Part shown: in pieces, positions 53,501 to 63,265 of the stretch
Layout: every line of letters starts with the position of its first letter
How positions within the stretch are numbered: position 1 is the first letter of the stretch
From: Pseudomonadota bacterium
GTDB taxonomy: Bacteria > Pseudomonadota > Gammaproteobacteria > Steroidobacterales > MnTg04
NCBI GenBank assembly: GCA_022572885.1
Contig: JACZVC010000005.1
Coordinates: 48,058 to 112,057, forward strand
DNA length: 64,000 nt
Direction: 5' to 3'
The notes under the pieces: generated by a model
Databases searched by the model: none
What the model saw: the letters and a program-made list of their open reading frames with translations, nothing else
Told to the model about the DNA's origin: nothing
Made by a program: the position numbers and the translations under genes

Positions 53501-53945
53501 TGTTCAACGACAGCTCCGGCCCGGCCAACAAGGGTATACGCCTGGCGATGGCCGCGTTAAAACCATCGATGGTGGTCAACCGCAGCCTGGCGGGATGTTC
53601 CAGCAGCCGCCAACCCATTTCCTCATCGCGTCGCAGAACCTCCTCCGCCAGTTGCCGCCTGCGGATCTGATAATCCGTGGTGACTTCCTTCCGCTCACGC
53701 GCATCCTGTAAAGCCTCGAGAATGCGGTTGCGCATTTCACCGGCGGCTTTCCGGGTGAAGGTCATCGCCAGGATTTCCTCGGGCTTTTCGACCAGGGCGA
53801 GCAAACGGAGAAACCGCTGGGTCAGCAACTCGGTTTTCCCCGAGCCTGCCGGCGCCTGCACAATAAAGGAACTGTCCGGCGAGAGTACGCGCCGACGCTG
53901 TTCAGAATCGGCGATTGGACTTGCGGTCCAGTCTCTCCGGTTCAT
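50586..53945 (-). CDS. AddA-like UvrD/Rep-family helicase-nuclease
   Basis: 1119 residues. SF1A helicase motifs in order: FIVQAPAGSGKTELLTQRFL (Q/Walker A, near 30), DEFQDTSFEQVQML (motif II, near 400), GDPMQSIYRFREA (III), VLSTNFRS (IV), IMTIHKSKGLEFDTVIIPG (V) and LLYVACTRAKKRLHLLG (VI). C-terminal PD-(D/E)XK nuclease with IIDYKTSRHEG. Forms the translocating subunit of an AddAB-like double-strand-break repair complex. 4-bp overlap with the AddB-like gene upstream. No RecBCD genes are seen. Confidence 0.92.
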   Translation of the reverse strand: MNRRDWTASPIADSEQRRRVLSPDSSFIVQAPAGSGKTELLTQRFLRLLALVEKPEEILAMTFTRKAAGEMRNRILEALQDARERKEVTTDYQIRRRQLAEEVLRRDEEMGWRLLEHPARLRLTTIDGFNAAIARRIPLLAGPELSLNIAGDPDALYLEAARRQMGAAEQDANSPEARLLAHLDNRYTSAVTLLANMLKARVHWLRRIMPMGAAGGLREGLESALERQVYRQVGQLRQAFTIASRKTLAELIMVALHNSPQMADDFGCTEERIGDSETLEFWQFAALLLLTKSGPQWRKKVSKSTGFPPGESRKADMEDFLEALRDDDELAIQLDEIRPLPRKAYPDEQWKVLESLLTVLPQCAAQLKLVFAERGEVDYTEVAIAALNSLGEPERPTDLALFLDYRIRHILVDEFQDTSFEQVQMLKLLTAGWQPGDGRTLFLVGDPMQSIYRFREAEVALFMECARNGLDGGRIPLEAVVLSTNFRSQRGLVEWFNEAFGKIMPRVEDLAEAKVRFSASVAHKPALAGEAVSVHPILGNDEAAEAATVAQLVSSALDADPDGSVAILVRGRSHLRRILPALRQAGLAFRTIDTESLAGRPVIQDLLALTQAILHPADRGAWLAVLRAPWCGLSLADLFVLMGADHRATVAELMEAIDPDELSADGKVRLQRVRGPLLQSLAERGRYRLRARVENLWLALGGPAVLGESADIENADSYFRLLEKHDVSGEPADLSGIEKKLGELYAAPDPGADGRLQIMTIHKSKGLEFDTVIIPGIGKQPADLNRPLLRWLSVVEEQGGEEDLLMAPLSATGDDSDPFFKLLKRLDDQRDLNETDRLLYVACTRAKKRLHLLGHAIVSAKNPQARAAKKSLLHRMWPVLKDVYDMLPREPAAGSDSGPRPAPLPLIRLPAGWQLPVLPVVDTVSPLPEDSGESAIAIEFDWAKEAVRMIGLVVHAELELIGREGLDKWNRSRVGEKKSHYRTHLTTLGLPATGLDVATDSVQESIANVLDDDQGRWILGAHREASCEQALSGFLGGELVNVVLDRTFIDDEGTRWIIDYKTSRHEGGDLEVFLDMQQQRYQGQLDRYARLMHNLEGCPVRVGLYFPLLKGWREWQPDL

Positions 53946-56590
53946 GAGCGCTCACCGGCATCGGGGTACTCCAGGATGCGACAGGCTGCGCTCAGATGGC
54001 AGTAATTGCATGCGCCGCGTATTGGATCCGTACGCGCATCGCCAGCCCTGAATGCCTCACCCAGGACATTGAGCCGCTTTTTCCATGCGGGCAACAGTTC
54101 ATCCCAGCTGGTGGTTTCCTCTCCGCTGCGTCGACTGCCGTTGTATTTTTTCGCATTGGGAGCCAGCACCGCATCGGCAAGTATGCCGTCATAAACGCAG
54201 CTCTCGGCATTGAGCCGCGCGATACAAACCCCGGCGAGTGGCTTGTCGGACCCGACCGCATACACGGCCAGTTGCGGTTTGAATGGCCGCTCACCCAGCG
54301 AATCGAGGGCACTGTCCTTGCCGGTCTTGTAGTCGATGATCAGGCGGCGGCCGTTGTCGATTATTTCATCGACACGATCGATTTTCATGCCGATGGTCAA
54401 GCCGCCAACTTCGGTTACCACCAGTTCCTCGGTTTGCAACACGCGAAAATCCGCAACACGGGTTTTTTCATAGTCGAGCAGGCGCGAAATCAACCCTCGC
54501 TGGCGGTCTTTTTCAAGTTGCCTGACGCCATCACCGAACAGCATGGTTTCTGACTTCCTGAGTTGCCATGCCCGATCGAATCCGTTACCGATCAGGGTGT
54601 CCAGTTTGCTACTGGAGCATGCCAGCAGACCCTGAAGGTCTGTCAGGTGACGCCATAAGAATTCCAGCGTCTGATGGGCGAGATCGCCTTTCAGGCGTGG
54701 AGAAATACCGGGTTCGGGAGTGTCCAGGTTCTCAGCACCCAGCCGAACCATTGCGAATGCCCTGAACGGGCATTGCGACTGGTGGGTGAAAATTCCGCTG
54801 CCGCCCTTTTGCTTGCCAGTACCGGTGATCGGCGGACCCGTGAAATCATCCAGCGACTCAGTTTCCGAGGCCAGCAAGTTCCTCGCAAGCGGATTGGCCG
54901 CCAGGCTTTCCTGTACCATGGCAACGAGCGGCTGGCCGCTCTCGCCGGACAAACCGCGAAGCAGCGGGCTCACGCGACGCGGCTCATCCTCGACGATCTT
55001 GGCCCAGGACAACACGACATCGGGCGCGCTGTGACCAAGATCGCTGATCAACCGATCGGCAAATTCTATTGCGCGCTCGGCCGTCGCATCCGGCAGACCA
55101 TACTTTTTCTGCAGACTCACTGGAATCAGCGGCGCCGGTTCCGGTGCTGCGGGAAACGATGCGTCGTCCAGACCACATATCCAGACTGCGTCAAAATTCG
55201 AACCGGCCGCTTCAAGCGTGCCCATGACCTCCACCGGCGCGGCAACTGCCTTCGGCTGGAACAAGGTAGCGGACGCGAGCCCGAGCAACCGTTCCAGCGT
55301 CTTTTGGGCCGAGAGAGCACCGGTTACGTTGCCGACTTTGCCCAATTCATTGAGCAGATCGTTCCAGTGCGCGGTGGCCTGGTACTCGTGACTGCTCAGA
55401 CTGCGCTCGCCCGGCCAGCCAAGCCGGCCCAGCCAGTCGGAAAATTTCCCAACCCATTCGGCCGGCGCTGCGCGGCGGTCACCCGGCCGCTGTGCCTGCA
55501 GATCCTGCATCTGCTCCCGCAGATTTTTCAGATTTTCCTTATCCGAGCATTGCCACGCGATATTCGCCGGGCTGGCAGCCTCCATCCAGCGTGTACGGAA
55601 TGCGACATCGAGCCTGGACCGTTGCCACAGGCTGGCGCCCGTTTGAAAGTATGGCGAGCGCAGAAAACGGCTCAGTTCATGGCTGTCCAGCCCGTTGATA
55701 ACCAGTTGCAAAGCAAGCAGGGCATCTTTGAGCAGGGGCTGCTCCAGCGATGGGCGCCCTACCGATAGATGAAAAACCATGCGCTGTGCGCCAGTGCCCG
55801 GCAAATTTCCGCCGGGCTGCAGAATGCGAGCAAAAATTCTTTCGACGACATCCTGTTGTTGCGCGAGTCGGGGCACGATAATTCCCAGCGACAGATCGGC
55901 TTGTTCATTGAGGCGGTCGGCTGCCCACGTTGCGGCCGCGATCAGTTCCTGTTCCGGATCAACGCAAACTCGCAACTCACAGGTAGAGGTGGCAACCGCG
56001 CGCGACAGCGTCGAGACACGGACTCCAGCCGCGCGAAATTTATCCAGCAAAAACTGTTGCCGGGGATTCAGCTCAAAAAATCCAGCCAGGCGAATATTGC
56101 CGACCGATGGATCGCCATCGATTTGTTCGTCGAGCATCAGCGGATCGACCCAGTTCCGCTCCACCAGATATTTCTCATAACTGCTGATCCAGCCTGCCAG
56201 GCTCTGCGAGTCCGGGTTCGCATATGCCTTCAACTCGGCGTACGGAATCCGCCATTCCTGCATCAATCGCCAGGCTTTGCGCGCACTCCTGGCCAGCCTT
56301 TTGCCGCCTGTGATGTTCGAATCAGCGGCGATTATCTGCTCCCAGATACTGTCCGCCTGCGCTTCGCTGAGCAACACTTCGGCGAGTCCGTCACCCCGCG
56401 TCTTCGACCAGCAAGTGTTGACCCAGGTATGCCACTCAAGAATACGGGGGGTATGCCAGGCGCTTACACCTCTGTCATGCATTGCCAGCGCATATTCGTT
56501 GCGCAAGGATCGCGACAGCCGCTGGTTGGCGGTGACCACCAGACAACCGGCATCCAGCGCCTCAATCAATTTTGGATCCGGTGGCATCAT
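53942..56590 (-). CDS. AddB-like nuclease (TIGR03623-type DNA repair protein)
   Basis: 882 residues. Inactivated helicase-like core with no classical Walker A (VTANQRLSRSLRNEYALAM at the start), and a C-terminal RecB-type nuclease with LIIDYKTGKD near residue 755. A Cys cluster (SQCPFRAFA near 615 and ACNYCHLSAACRI at the end) fits the iron-sulfur staple of AddB. Partner of the downstream helicase, transcribed first. The ATG pair at 56590 overlaps the stop of a possible short upstream frame. Confidence 0.88.
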   Translation of the reverse strand: MMPPDPKLIEALDAGCLVVTANQRLSRSLRNEYALAMHDRGVSAWHTPRILEWHTWVNTCWSKTRGDGLAEVLLSEAQADSIWEQIIAADSNITGGKRLARSARKAWRLMQEWRIPYAELKAYANPDSQSLAGWISSYEKYLVERNWVDPLMLDEQIDGDPSVGNIRLAGFFELNPRQQFLLDKFRAAGVRVSTLSRAVATSTCELRVCVDPEQELIAAATWAADRLNEQADLSLGIIVPRLAQQQDVVERIFARILQPGGNLPGTGAQRMVFHLSVGRPSLEQPLLKDALLALQLVINGLDSHELSRFLRSPYFQTGASLWQRSRLDVAFRTRWMEAASPANIAWQCSDKENLKNLREQMQDLQAQRPGDRRAAPAEWVGKFSDWLGRLGWPGERSLSSHEYQATAHWNDLLNELGKVGNVTGALSAQKTLERLLGLASATLFQPKAVAAPVEVMGTLEAAGSNFDAVWICGLDDASFPAAPEPAPLIPVSLQKKYGLPDATAERAIEFADRLISDLGHSAPDVVLSWAKIVEDEPRRVSPLLRGLSGESGQPLVAMVQESLAANPLARNLLASETESLDDFTGPPITGTGKQKGGSGIFTHQSQCPFRAFAMVRLGAENLDTPEPGISPRLKGDLAHQTLEFLWRHLTDLQGLLACSSSKLDTLIGNGFDRAWQLRKSETMLFGDGVRQLEKDRQRGLISRLLDYEKTRVADFRVLQTEELVVTEVGGLTIGMKIDRVDEIIDNGRRLIIDYKTGKDSALDSLGERPFKPQLAVYAVGSDKPLAGVCIARLNAESCVYDGILADAVLAPNAKKYNGSRRSGEETTSWDELLPAWKKRLNVLGEAFRAGDARTDPIRGACNYCHLSAACRILEYPDAGERS

Positions 56591-56697
56591 TTGTCGGGCA
56601 ACTCCGGCATTTGCTGTGGAGAGTAACCAATCCTGACCCGCAGTTCAGCATTCGGCGGCCATTGGCAATCGTCGGCAATAATGGTACGACAGCCCAC
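56587..56697 (-). CDS. possible short coupled ORF before the AddB-like gene
   Basis: An open frame of 46 codons after a TAG ends with TGA inside ATGATG of the AddB-like start (ATGA overlap). Its product would be Cys-rich (VGCRTIIADDCQWPPNAEL from a GTG at 56697, 36 codons). There is no ATG and no strong ribosome site. It could be a leader peptide or chance; I list it because of the exact 4-bp overlap. Confidence 0.22.
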   Translation of the reverse strand: MGCRTIIADDCQWPPNAELRVRIGYSPQQMPELPDK

Positions 56698-56766
56698 ACG
56701 GCTTGCCCGTTCTGGGCAATCGTGCTTCTATAGGTGGCGCCATTCTGACGGGAAATTAGCTTCTGC

Positions 56767-57516
56767 ATGGATAGAATCCTGGTCTGCCTCAAACGGGCGG
56801 TTGACTATAATGTACGCATTCGCGTCAAGGCCGATGGCAGCGGCGTCATCACCGACGGCGTCAAGATGAGCGTCAACCCGTTCGATGAAATCGCTCTCGA
56901 GGAAGCATTGAGAATTCGCGAAAAAGGCGAAACCGACGAGGTCGTCGTCGTCAGTATCGGAACGGACGCCTATCAGCAGCAACTGAGAGTCGGTCTCGCA
57001 ATGGGCGCCGATCGCGCGATACACGTGCGCACTGAACAAGCGCTGGAACCGCTGGATATTGCCCGCATCCTGGTCCGCATCGCCGAGGCGGAGAAGCCGG
57101 GTCTGATCATGCTCGGTAAACAAGCAATCGATGGCGACAATAACCAGACCGGCCAGATGCTGGCGGCGCTATGGGAACGACCGCAAGCAACCTTTGTCTC
57201 GGAATTGACCCTTTCAGCGACGACCGCAACCGCAGTCAGGGAAGTGGACGCCGGTCTTGAGACCATCGAGTTTGACCTGCCCGCCGTCGTCACCAGCGAC
57301 CTGCGCCTGAACAAGCCCCGCTATGTGAAAATGCCGGATATCATGAAGGCGAAGCGCAAGCCGCTGGCCACGACCGAACTTGACGAGTTGGGCATCACTC
57401 CGCAAACACGGCTTACTGTTTTACAGACCGCGGCGCCACCGGCGCGGCAAAAAGGAAAAATCGTTGCCGACGCCGCCGAACTGATCACAGAACTGAAACG
57501 GATGGACCTGGCCTGA
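56767..57516 (+). CDS. etfB: electron transfer flavoprotein subunit beta
   Basis: 249 residues. Family motifs VCLKRAVDYNVRIRV, NPFDEIALEEALRI and MLGKQAIDGDNNQTGQMLA. With EtfA binds FAD and AMP and carries electrons from acyl-CoA dehydrogenases to the quinone pool through ETF-QO. Serves the fatty acid and ACAD-type oxidation genes in this window. Confidence 0.95.
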   Translation: MDRILVCLKRAVDYNVRIRVKADGSGVITDGVKMSVNPFDEIALEEALRIREKGETDEVVVVSIGTDAYQQQLRVGLAMGADRAIHVRTEQALEPLDIARILVRIAEAEKPGLIMLGKQAIDGDNNQTGQMLAALWERPQATFVSELTLSATTATAVREVDAGLETIEFDLPAVVTSDLRLNKPRYVKMPDIMKAKRKPLATTELDELGITPQTRLTVLQTAAPPARQKGKIVADAAELITELKRMDLA

Positions 57517-58457
57517 TGGGCAGAATCCTGGTTATCGCCGAACATGACGGCAGTGAACTGAATCCAAGCACCGCCCGCTGCCTGAGTTGCGCCGGTGAAT
57601 TTTCCGGACTGGACTGTGACATTGTCGTCCTGGCCAAAGACGGCCAGCGAGTCTGCGAACAGGCCGCTACCCTGCACGGTGCCAGTACTGTCATCCGCGT
57701 GGACAACGATGCGAATGAACATGCCCTGGCCGCCGTTCACGCTCCACAAATAGCAAAGCTGGCTGAGGAATACAGCCATTTGCTGGGCCCATCGACAACC
57801 TTTGGCAAGGATCTGATGCCCCGCGTCGCCGCCTTGCTCGGTGTTGCCCAGGTCAGCGATATCATGTCAGTGATCTCGCCCCTCAGTTTTCAACGACCCA
57901 TTTTTGCCGGCAACGCAATCGTTACCGTCGAAACCCGGGCACAGGATAAGGTGGTGGCCACCGTACGCACCGCTTCCTACCCGGCCGCCGCCGGCGGCGG
58001 CAACGCCATCATCGAATCGCGGGCGCTCGATGTCGAATTGCCAACCCACACCAGATACCGCGGCACCAGCGGTTCGGGTAACGGCGGCCGTCCCGATCTG
58101 CAAAGCGCTTCCATTGTCATCTCCGGTGGACGGGGGGTCGGCAGCGAGAAAAACTTTGCGCTGATTTACCAGCTTGCCGATCGCCTCGGCGCCGCCGTCG
58201 GCGCATCGAGGGCCGCGGTCGACGCCGGTTATATCGCGAACGACCACCAGGTCGGTCAGACCGGAAAAATCATTTCCCCCGATCTGTACATCGCGATTGG
58301 CATATCGGGTGCGATCCAGCACATTACCGGTATCAAGGACGCCGGTACGATCGTGGCCATCAACAAGGATGCGGACGCGCCAATTTTCGAAATTGCCGAT
58401 ATCGGCCTGGTTGGCGACCTGTTTACCATCATCCCCGAGCTAGAAAAACTGCTTTGA
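57516..58457 (+). CDS. etfA: electron transfer flavoprotein subunit alpha
   Basis: 313 residues; the ATG overlaps the etfB stop by one base (TGATG). C-terminal FAD-binding motif: [14 protein letters not shown], then [14 protein letters not shown] and [26 protein letters not shown]-terminal nucleotide-like domain begins [13 protein letters not shown]. Confidence 0.95.
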   Translation: MGRILVIAEHDGSELNPSTARCLSCAGEFSGLDCDIVVLAKDGQRVCEQAATLHGASTVIRVDNDANEHALAAVHAPQIAKLAEEYSHLLGPSTTFGKDLMPRVAALLGVAQVSDIMSVISPLSFQRPIFAGNAIVTVETRAQDKVVATVRTASYPAAAGGGNAIIESRALDVELPTHTRYRGTSGSGNGGRPDLQSASIVISGGRGVGSEKNFALIYQLADRLGAAVGASRAAVDAGYIANDHQVGQTGKIISPDLYIAIGISGAIQHITGIKDAGTIVAINKDADAPIFEIADIGLVGDLFTIIPELEKLL

Positions 58458-58504
58458 CGCGAGCTTAGCCGCCAGACCTGGAAAAAAAAGCACGGATAAA
58501 GAAC

Positions 58505-60181
58505 ATGCACAAAAGAATCTGGAGTTTCCTCGCGGTGCCGGCCATGTTGGCTATACCGCTGACGGCAATCGCCGAACCTGCGTCCACACCGGACAACCCG
58601 GTGTTTTTCAGTTTGCTGCCGCCACTGTTCACGATCGGACTGGCGCTGGCGACGCGCAGCGTTATCCCGGCATTGTTTCTCGGCGTCGTGCTCGGTAGCT
58701 GGGGACTTCACGGACTGGACATTGCCGGGCTCTGGCACGGTACGCTGGACAGCGTCGCCGTTCATGTCACCGGCGCCGTGGCGAACCCGGATCACGCAGC
58801 GGTCATGGTTTTCTCTTTCATGATCGGCGGGATGGTTGGCATCATTTCAAGGAACGGCGGCATGCAGGGCATCGTCGAAACGCTGATCAAAAAAGCGGAC
58901 AACCGTCGCCACGGACAACTGGCCACAGCCGGCATGGGCATCGCGATATTTATCGATGATTACGCCAATACGCTGGTCGTCGGAAATACGATGCGGCCGG
59001 TTACCGACAGGTTGAGAATATCGCGAGAAAAACTGGCCTATATCGTGGATTCGACCGCGGCGCCGGTTTCCTGTATCGCGCTGATCACCACCTGGATTGG
59101 CTACGAGGTCGGTCTGATCGGTGACGCATTGCGCCAACTCGGAGCAGTCGACGTTTCCGCCTATGAGGTGTTCCTGACATCCATTTTGTACAGCTTCTAC
59201 CCTTTCCTGGCGCTCTTAATGGTTTTTGCCATAGCGTACACAGGGCGCGATTTCGGACCGATGTACGATGCGGAGCACAGGGCTTTGACCACCGGCCAAT
59301 TGCTTGCCCCGGGTGCGACGGTGGATGACTCGGCCCAGAAAGACAACAGTTTTACGCCGCCAGACGATTGCCCCAAACGGGCCATTAACGCTTTTTTGCC
59401 GATCAGCGTCCTGGTCGTCGGCGTGATCGGCAGTATGTACATGACAGGCGTTGCCGAGGTCGGCCATGATGCCGGGCTCCGCGATATCCTGGGTGCCTCC
59501 GATGCTTATCTCGCCCTCGTCTGGGGCTCTTTGCTGGGCGTCCTGACGGCCACGATCCTGAGCCTGGTCCAGAAATTGATGACCCTCGAACAGATTATCG
59601 AAGCCTGGTACAAAGGCGCACGCGGCATGTTCCTGGCCATGATTATCCTGGTCCTGGCCTGGTCGTTGTCCAACGTTACCACCTTGCTTGGCACCGGACC
59701 CTACCTGGTCGGCATGCTCGGCGACAGCTTGCCGATCGGTATGCTGCCCGCGGTTACCTTTGTCGCCGCCGCTTTTACCGCCTTCGCAACCGGCAGTAGC
59801 TGGGGCGCGATGGGCATACTGATGCCTTTGGTGATTCCGCTGGCATGGGCGATGCTGGGCGGTACAGACCCGACCCAGTCGGCAATTTTCTTTTCAACCG
59901 TTGCCTGCGTGCTTAGTGGCGCGGTCTGGGGCGATCATTGTTCGCCGATTTCGGACACGACCGTCTTGTCTTCTCTCGCTTCTTCCTGCGACCACGTCGA
60001 CCATGTACGCACGCAGCTGCCATACGCGATGACCGCGGGCACCGCAGCGCTGCTCCTTGGCACGGTGCCAGCAGGTTTTGGCTTCCCCTGGTGGGCCAGC
60101 TTGTTGTTGGGAGCAGGCGCCATTCTTGCCGTCATTCGATTTGTCGGCCGAAAAGCGGAGCATCAACCAGCGCGGTCTTAA
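58505..60181 (+). CDS. NhaC-family Na+/H+ (or amino acid) antiporter
   Basis: 558 residues, 12 or more membrane helices; the first segment could be read as a signal ([16 protein letters not shown]). Family motifs: [13 protein letters not shown] near residue 155, [20 protein letters not shown] and [20 protein letters not shown] near 475. Likely sodium-proton exchange for pH or osmotic homeostasis. Substrate could also be a dicarboxylate or amino acid, as in malate-lactate relatives. Confidence 0.85.
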   Translation: MHKRIWSFLAVPAMLAIPLTAIAEPASTPDNPVFFSLLPPLFTIGLALATRSVIPALFLGVVLGSWGLHGLDIAGLWHGTLDSVAVHVTGAVANPDHAAVMVFSFMIGGMVGIISRNGGMQGIVETLIKKADNRRHGQLATAGMGIAIFIDDYANTLVVGNTMRPVTDRLRISREKLAYIVDSTAAPVSCIALITTWIGYEVGLIGDALRQLGAVDVSAYEVFLTSILYSFYPFLALLMVFAIAYTGRDFGPMYDAEHRALTTGQLLAPGATVDDSAQKDNSFTPPDDCPKRAINAFLPISVLVVGVIGSMYMTGVAEVGHDAGLRDILGASDAYLALVWGSLLGVLTATILSLVQKLMTLEQIIEAWYKGARGMFLAMIILVLAWSLSNVTTLLGTGPYLVGMLGDSLPIGMLPAVTFVAAAFTAFATGSSWGAMGILMPLVIPLAWAMLGGTDPTQSAIFFSTVACVLSGAVWGDHCSPISDTTVLSSLASSCDHVDHVRTQLPYAMTAGTAALLLGTVPAGFGFPWWASLLLGAGAILAVIRFVGRKAEHQPARS

Positions 60182-60356
60182 ATACAATGTCCCGTACGAC
60201 AGGCCAACGCCACGGATCTAAAAACGGCGGATTTTCTAAAGATCTGGTTTATTGTTCCCAATTTCCAGGCGTCAATTCGAAAAAGCATGAATCAAACACT
60301 CAAACGCACAGGCAAAATCCGTATACTGCAGTGTCTTGAGAACAAGGATTGTGATC

Positions 60357-60917
60357 ATGACCCGTTCGGATAAACGCGTTGCCGCAACGCTCAAAAACTG
60401 GTTGACCAGCATTGACCAGCACCTGAAGTTTTCCAAGCTCGACGATGATGAATACCAGGCAAAGCGAAACTGGCCGAAGCATCGACGGCCCGCCCCGGAA
60501 TTGCTCGAACTCGCGAAGAAGCGGGTAGTCACGCTGGCCAAAAAGCTGGAAAGCGAGGTCAACGCCGGTAACGGTTCGTTTTCCCAGAGTCTCGAGTTGA
60601 TGCGGGTACTTGCCAACATGGTCGGCAGAGAAAGCGGTGAGCGATTTATTCCATTGGTCGAAACCGACAAATCCATTCAGGAGGCGGCCGAGAAAGGACA
60701 AAAAAAACACCCGGAGAGACGCGATTTTGTGATGCGGCAGGAATTGATCCGACTGGTCGTGTCCGATTCCATTCGCTTCCTGAGCTGGGGGCGTGACTGG
60801 CATGAATTACCCGAAGTGATCTGCCGGCTCGACGGCCGCCCGAACAAAACCATTACCCGGCGCATCCTCAAGGCCAATCGGGACGTCATCGAAAAAGAAG
60901 CGATGGGTGGAGTTTGA
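60357..60917 (+). CDS. hypothetical cytosolic protein (186 aa)
   Basis: Family not recognised. The ATG at 60357 has AAGG nine bases upstream; a TTG at 60336 extends it by seven codons. The product is basic, helical and charged (AKKRVVTLAKKLESEVNAG, RRILKANRDVIEKEA), with no signal or membrane segment and a Trp-rich FLSWGRDWHELPEVI segment near residue 140. Codon use is like the chromosome's. A nucleic-acid-associated role is possible from charge alone. Confidence 0.6.
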   Translation: MTRSDKRVAATLKNWLTSIDQHLKFSKLDDDEYQAKRNWPKHRRPAPELLELAKKRVVTLAKKLESEVNAGNGSFSQSLELMRVLANMVGRESGERFIPLVETDKSIQEAAEKGQKKHPERRDFVMRQELIRLVVSDSIRFLSWGRDWHELPEVICRLDGRPNKTITRRILKANRDVIEKEAMGGV

Positions 60918-61331
60918 GGCTTTAGACTGCCGCCAAATTTACAATCGTTTCTTCATGTCATTTCGAGGAAATGTTTCCGCGGAAATATTTCTGGTCTTGG
61001 CTGGTCAAGGTGGCTCTGCGGGGTCGGCTTTCTGCCGAGGCTGTGTGAAAACTCATCAGTCTTGGCGACCGATGGGACAATGCTTCACTTTGCCAGTGCG
61101 CAGCAATCATAGAATGATCTTACAGCCAATATTGGTGTTGGAAGAAAGTGTATTCGGCAAGGTTTTACCACCTTCTTTTTCAAATTCTGGTTTTCACACA
61201 GCCTCGGCCACAAGCGGACATTCCGTGGCATTGTCGAATTGAGATCCAAAATTCCTGCACATCGTTCGGGGTCAGAGGTGCGACCACCAACCATCTGGGA
61301 TTTTATTGCTCCGGGCCGACGAGTGGAACCA
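60918..61331. other. 414-base gap between converging genes, with a half palindrome
   Basis: No supported gene. It holds a partial copy of the dispersed palindrome (TCGGCCACAAGCGGACATT, 61204-61222) whose left arm is missing. AT content rises through this gap, marking the start of the lower-GC right end. Confidence 0.5.
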
Positions 61332-62999
61332 CTATTTCCGGTACTGGTCGAGAAGCTGCTGGAAACGTGTGTCATCAGCCAGAGAAGCGAACTCGGGGCT
61401 GGTCTCGATTGTGATGAAGTCCGAATAACCATCGGCAAGAGCCTCTTCCAGTCTTTCGAGACCTTTCTGTATGTCGCCCAGCGCCAAGTGAGTTCTACTT
61501 ATCCTAACAAGCACAGCCGGGGTTTGCTCCGCCTTGTTGAACGCGGTCAGTGCTTGGTGGTAGTTGCCCTGCTTGAAAAATATTCGGCCGATCTTAACAT
61601 GGGCACTGTTGTGATCGGGATTGAGAATCAGAGCATACTCATACGCAGAAATGGCATCCGCAGAGTGCTCTTGAAAGCGAAGTGCGTCACCAAGGATAAC
61701 GTATGCCCAGAAATAAGCCGGAGTAAGTCGAATGGCCTCGCGTGATGCCTTTTCAGCCTCTGTCGCACTTGGTGGTTGCAGCCTATTATATGCCCAGGCT
61801 AGATCACACCAGGTATAGCCGTTCTGAGGATCCAAGCTTACAGCTTCGCGAAATTCATCGACGGCACGTACATAATCACCACCTGCTCCGTGTGCAAGGC
61901 CCAAGGCCAAATGAGGTTCAGGGAGACTCGTATCCAGCGCAAGCGCTTCGGTGGCGAAAGCATGTGCAAGCAGCAATTGTTCTGGAGCAGATTTGCTTCC
62001 AAATAATACATAATTGCTCTCGACCATCGATAGACCAGCTACGGCTAACGAATAATTCGGATCGAATTCGAGCGCCTGCTGGAAATGATTGCGCGCCGCA
62101 TTCAGCCTCGATTCGAAATTGTCTGACCGGTAATGGAAGGATTCGATTATCGTCCAACCCCGCAAAAAAGCATCGTAAGCCTCGAGGTTTTCGGTATCGT
62201 GCCGAGCGATGGCCTCTGCCTCTTCGGGGCTTAAGTGAATATCAAGGGCATCGGCGATTTTTAGGGCAGTCTGTTCCTGTAAGTCGAACACGTCCTGCAA
62301 TTCGCCGTCAAAGTTCTCCGACCAAATGTTGAAACCGGTTGATGAATCAATCAACAAAGCGCTGATTCGTACTCGACTACCAGATCTGCGTACAGTGCCC
62401 TCAAGCAAATAACGCACCTTTAGTTCCTGGCCAATCTCGTTTATATCTTCCTTTGTCTGAAAGTACGAAACTACTTGAAGATTCTGTATCCGCGACAATC
62501 TGCTGATCAGTTCTGCTGTCATCCCCTTGCTGAAATATTCGTTGTCCGAGTCAGCACTCAAATTCTCGAATGGAAACACGGCAATAGAGTTTTCGGGAAC
62601 ATTCGTTGCCTGAATAGTCGTCGGGGTAGTGTCCCGCGTGCCGACAATTTCCTGTGCCAGACCGAAAGTGATAATTCCGACGACGATCGACAGCCCTGCA
62701 AGAATAATGTAATCAACTCTTTTGAGAGACAAATCGCTCGGCAGCTCAGAATCGACGACAGGGGTTCGTACGATTCCATTGGCTGTGATGTCGTACTTCC
62801 AGCCGAGAATCAGGGCCAAAGGAAACCCGATAAATGCCCCGATCCAAATGTATCGCAGCGCCTGCTCAGGCAGCTCAAAAGACTCAAAGGCCAGGTCGGC
62901 AACCTGCAAAACTACCCACACGCCCACTAAATAGATAGCCGCTACACGAAAGACCTGGCGGCGGCGCAGCTCACGGACAAATTGCCATAGCCGTTTCAT
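61332..62999 (-). CDS. membrane-anchored TolB/FlgO-like domain plus TPR protein (paralogue 2)
   Basis: 555 residues. The N-terminus (ELRRRQVFRVAAIYLVGVWVVLQ) parallels paralogue 1 at 8288, with membrane segments near 18-40, 48-68 and 94-115. A TolB-N-like domain starts SIAVFPFENLSADSDNEYF near 138, followed by TPR helices (YSLAVAGLSMVESNY, PHLALGLAHGAGGDY, GYTWCDLAWAYNRLQ). Shorter than paralogue 1 by about 130 residues at the TPR end, and encoded in visibly more AT-rich codons, which suggests transfer. Probable sensor or scaffold; no catalytic domain. Confidence 0.75.
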   Translation of the reverse strand: MKRLWQFVRELRRRQVFRVAAIYLVGVWVVLQVADLAFESFELPEQALRYIWIGAFIGFPLALILGWKYDITANGIVRTPVVDSELPSDLSLKRVDYIILAGLSIVVGIITFGLAQEIVGTRDTTPTTIQATNVPENSIAVFPFENLSADSDNEYFSKGMTAELISRLSRIQNLQVVSYFQTKEDINEIGQELKVRYLLEGTVRRSGSRVRISALLIDSSTGFNIWSENFDGELQDVFDLQEQTALKIADALDIHLSPEEAEAIARHDTENLEAYDAFLRGWTIIESFHYRSDNFESRLNAARNHFQQALEFDPNYSLAVAGLSMVESNYVLFGSKSAPEQLLLAHAFATEALALDTSLPEPHLALGLAHGAGGDYVRAVDEFREAVSLDPQNGYTWCDLAWAYNRLQPPSATEAEKASREAIRLTPAYFWAYVILGDALRFQEHSADAISAYEYALILNPDHNSAHVKIGRIFFKQGNYHQALTAFNKAEQTPAVLVRISRTHLALGDIQKGLERLEEALADGYSDFITIETSPEFASLADDTRFQQLLDQYRK

Positions 63000-63108
63000 G
63001 CTTGAAGTTTAGAGCATCTGACCTATTTCATGGAGAAAATATATGGTTTAACTGAGACAATGGAATGACGGCAGTTATGGGCATCAGTCCGGTATTTTTT
63101 CGCTTGAT

Positions 63109-63233
63109 GGCCGCTTTGGGTCGTTAGCGGCCCTTTGGACTGATTCTAGCTTAATGTCCGCTTTTTCCGAATGCGGACGTTCAGACTAGTGAAAATGGCA
63201 TGAAATTGAGGTCCGCTTTCGGCCACAAGCGGT
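63109..63233. repeat. cluster of three GCCGCTT/AAGCGGC-type palindromes
   Basis: In the 266-base gap 63000-63265: GGCCGCT (63109-63115) with AGCGGCC (63126-63132); GTCCGC (63156-63161) with GCGGAC (63173-63178); GTCCGCTT (63211-63218) with AAGCGGTC (63226-63233). The central GGCCACAAG of the last copy also occurs at 61206. These are dispersed hairpin repeats, probably REP-like. Confidence 0.7.
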
Positions 63234-63265
63234 CATTCGTAGTAACTCCCACCATCCACTCACAT

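Noticed and set aside
54674..55768. 364-codon plus-strand ORF over the AddB-like gene
   Set aside because: Antisense shadow; no domain signals.
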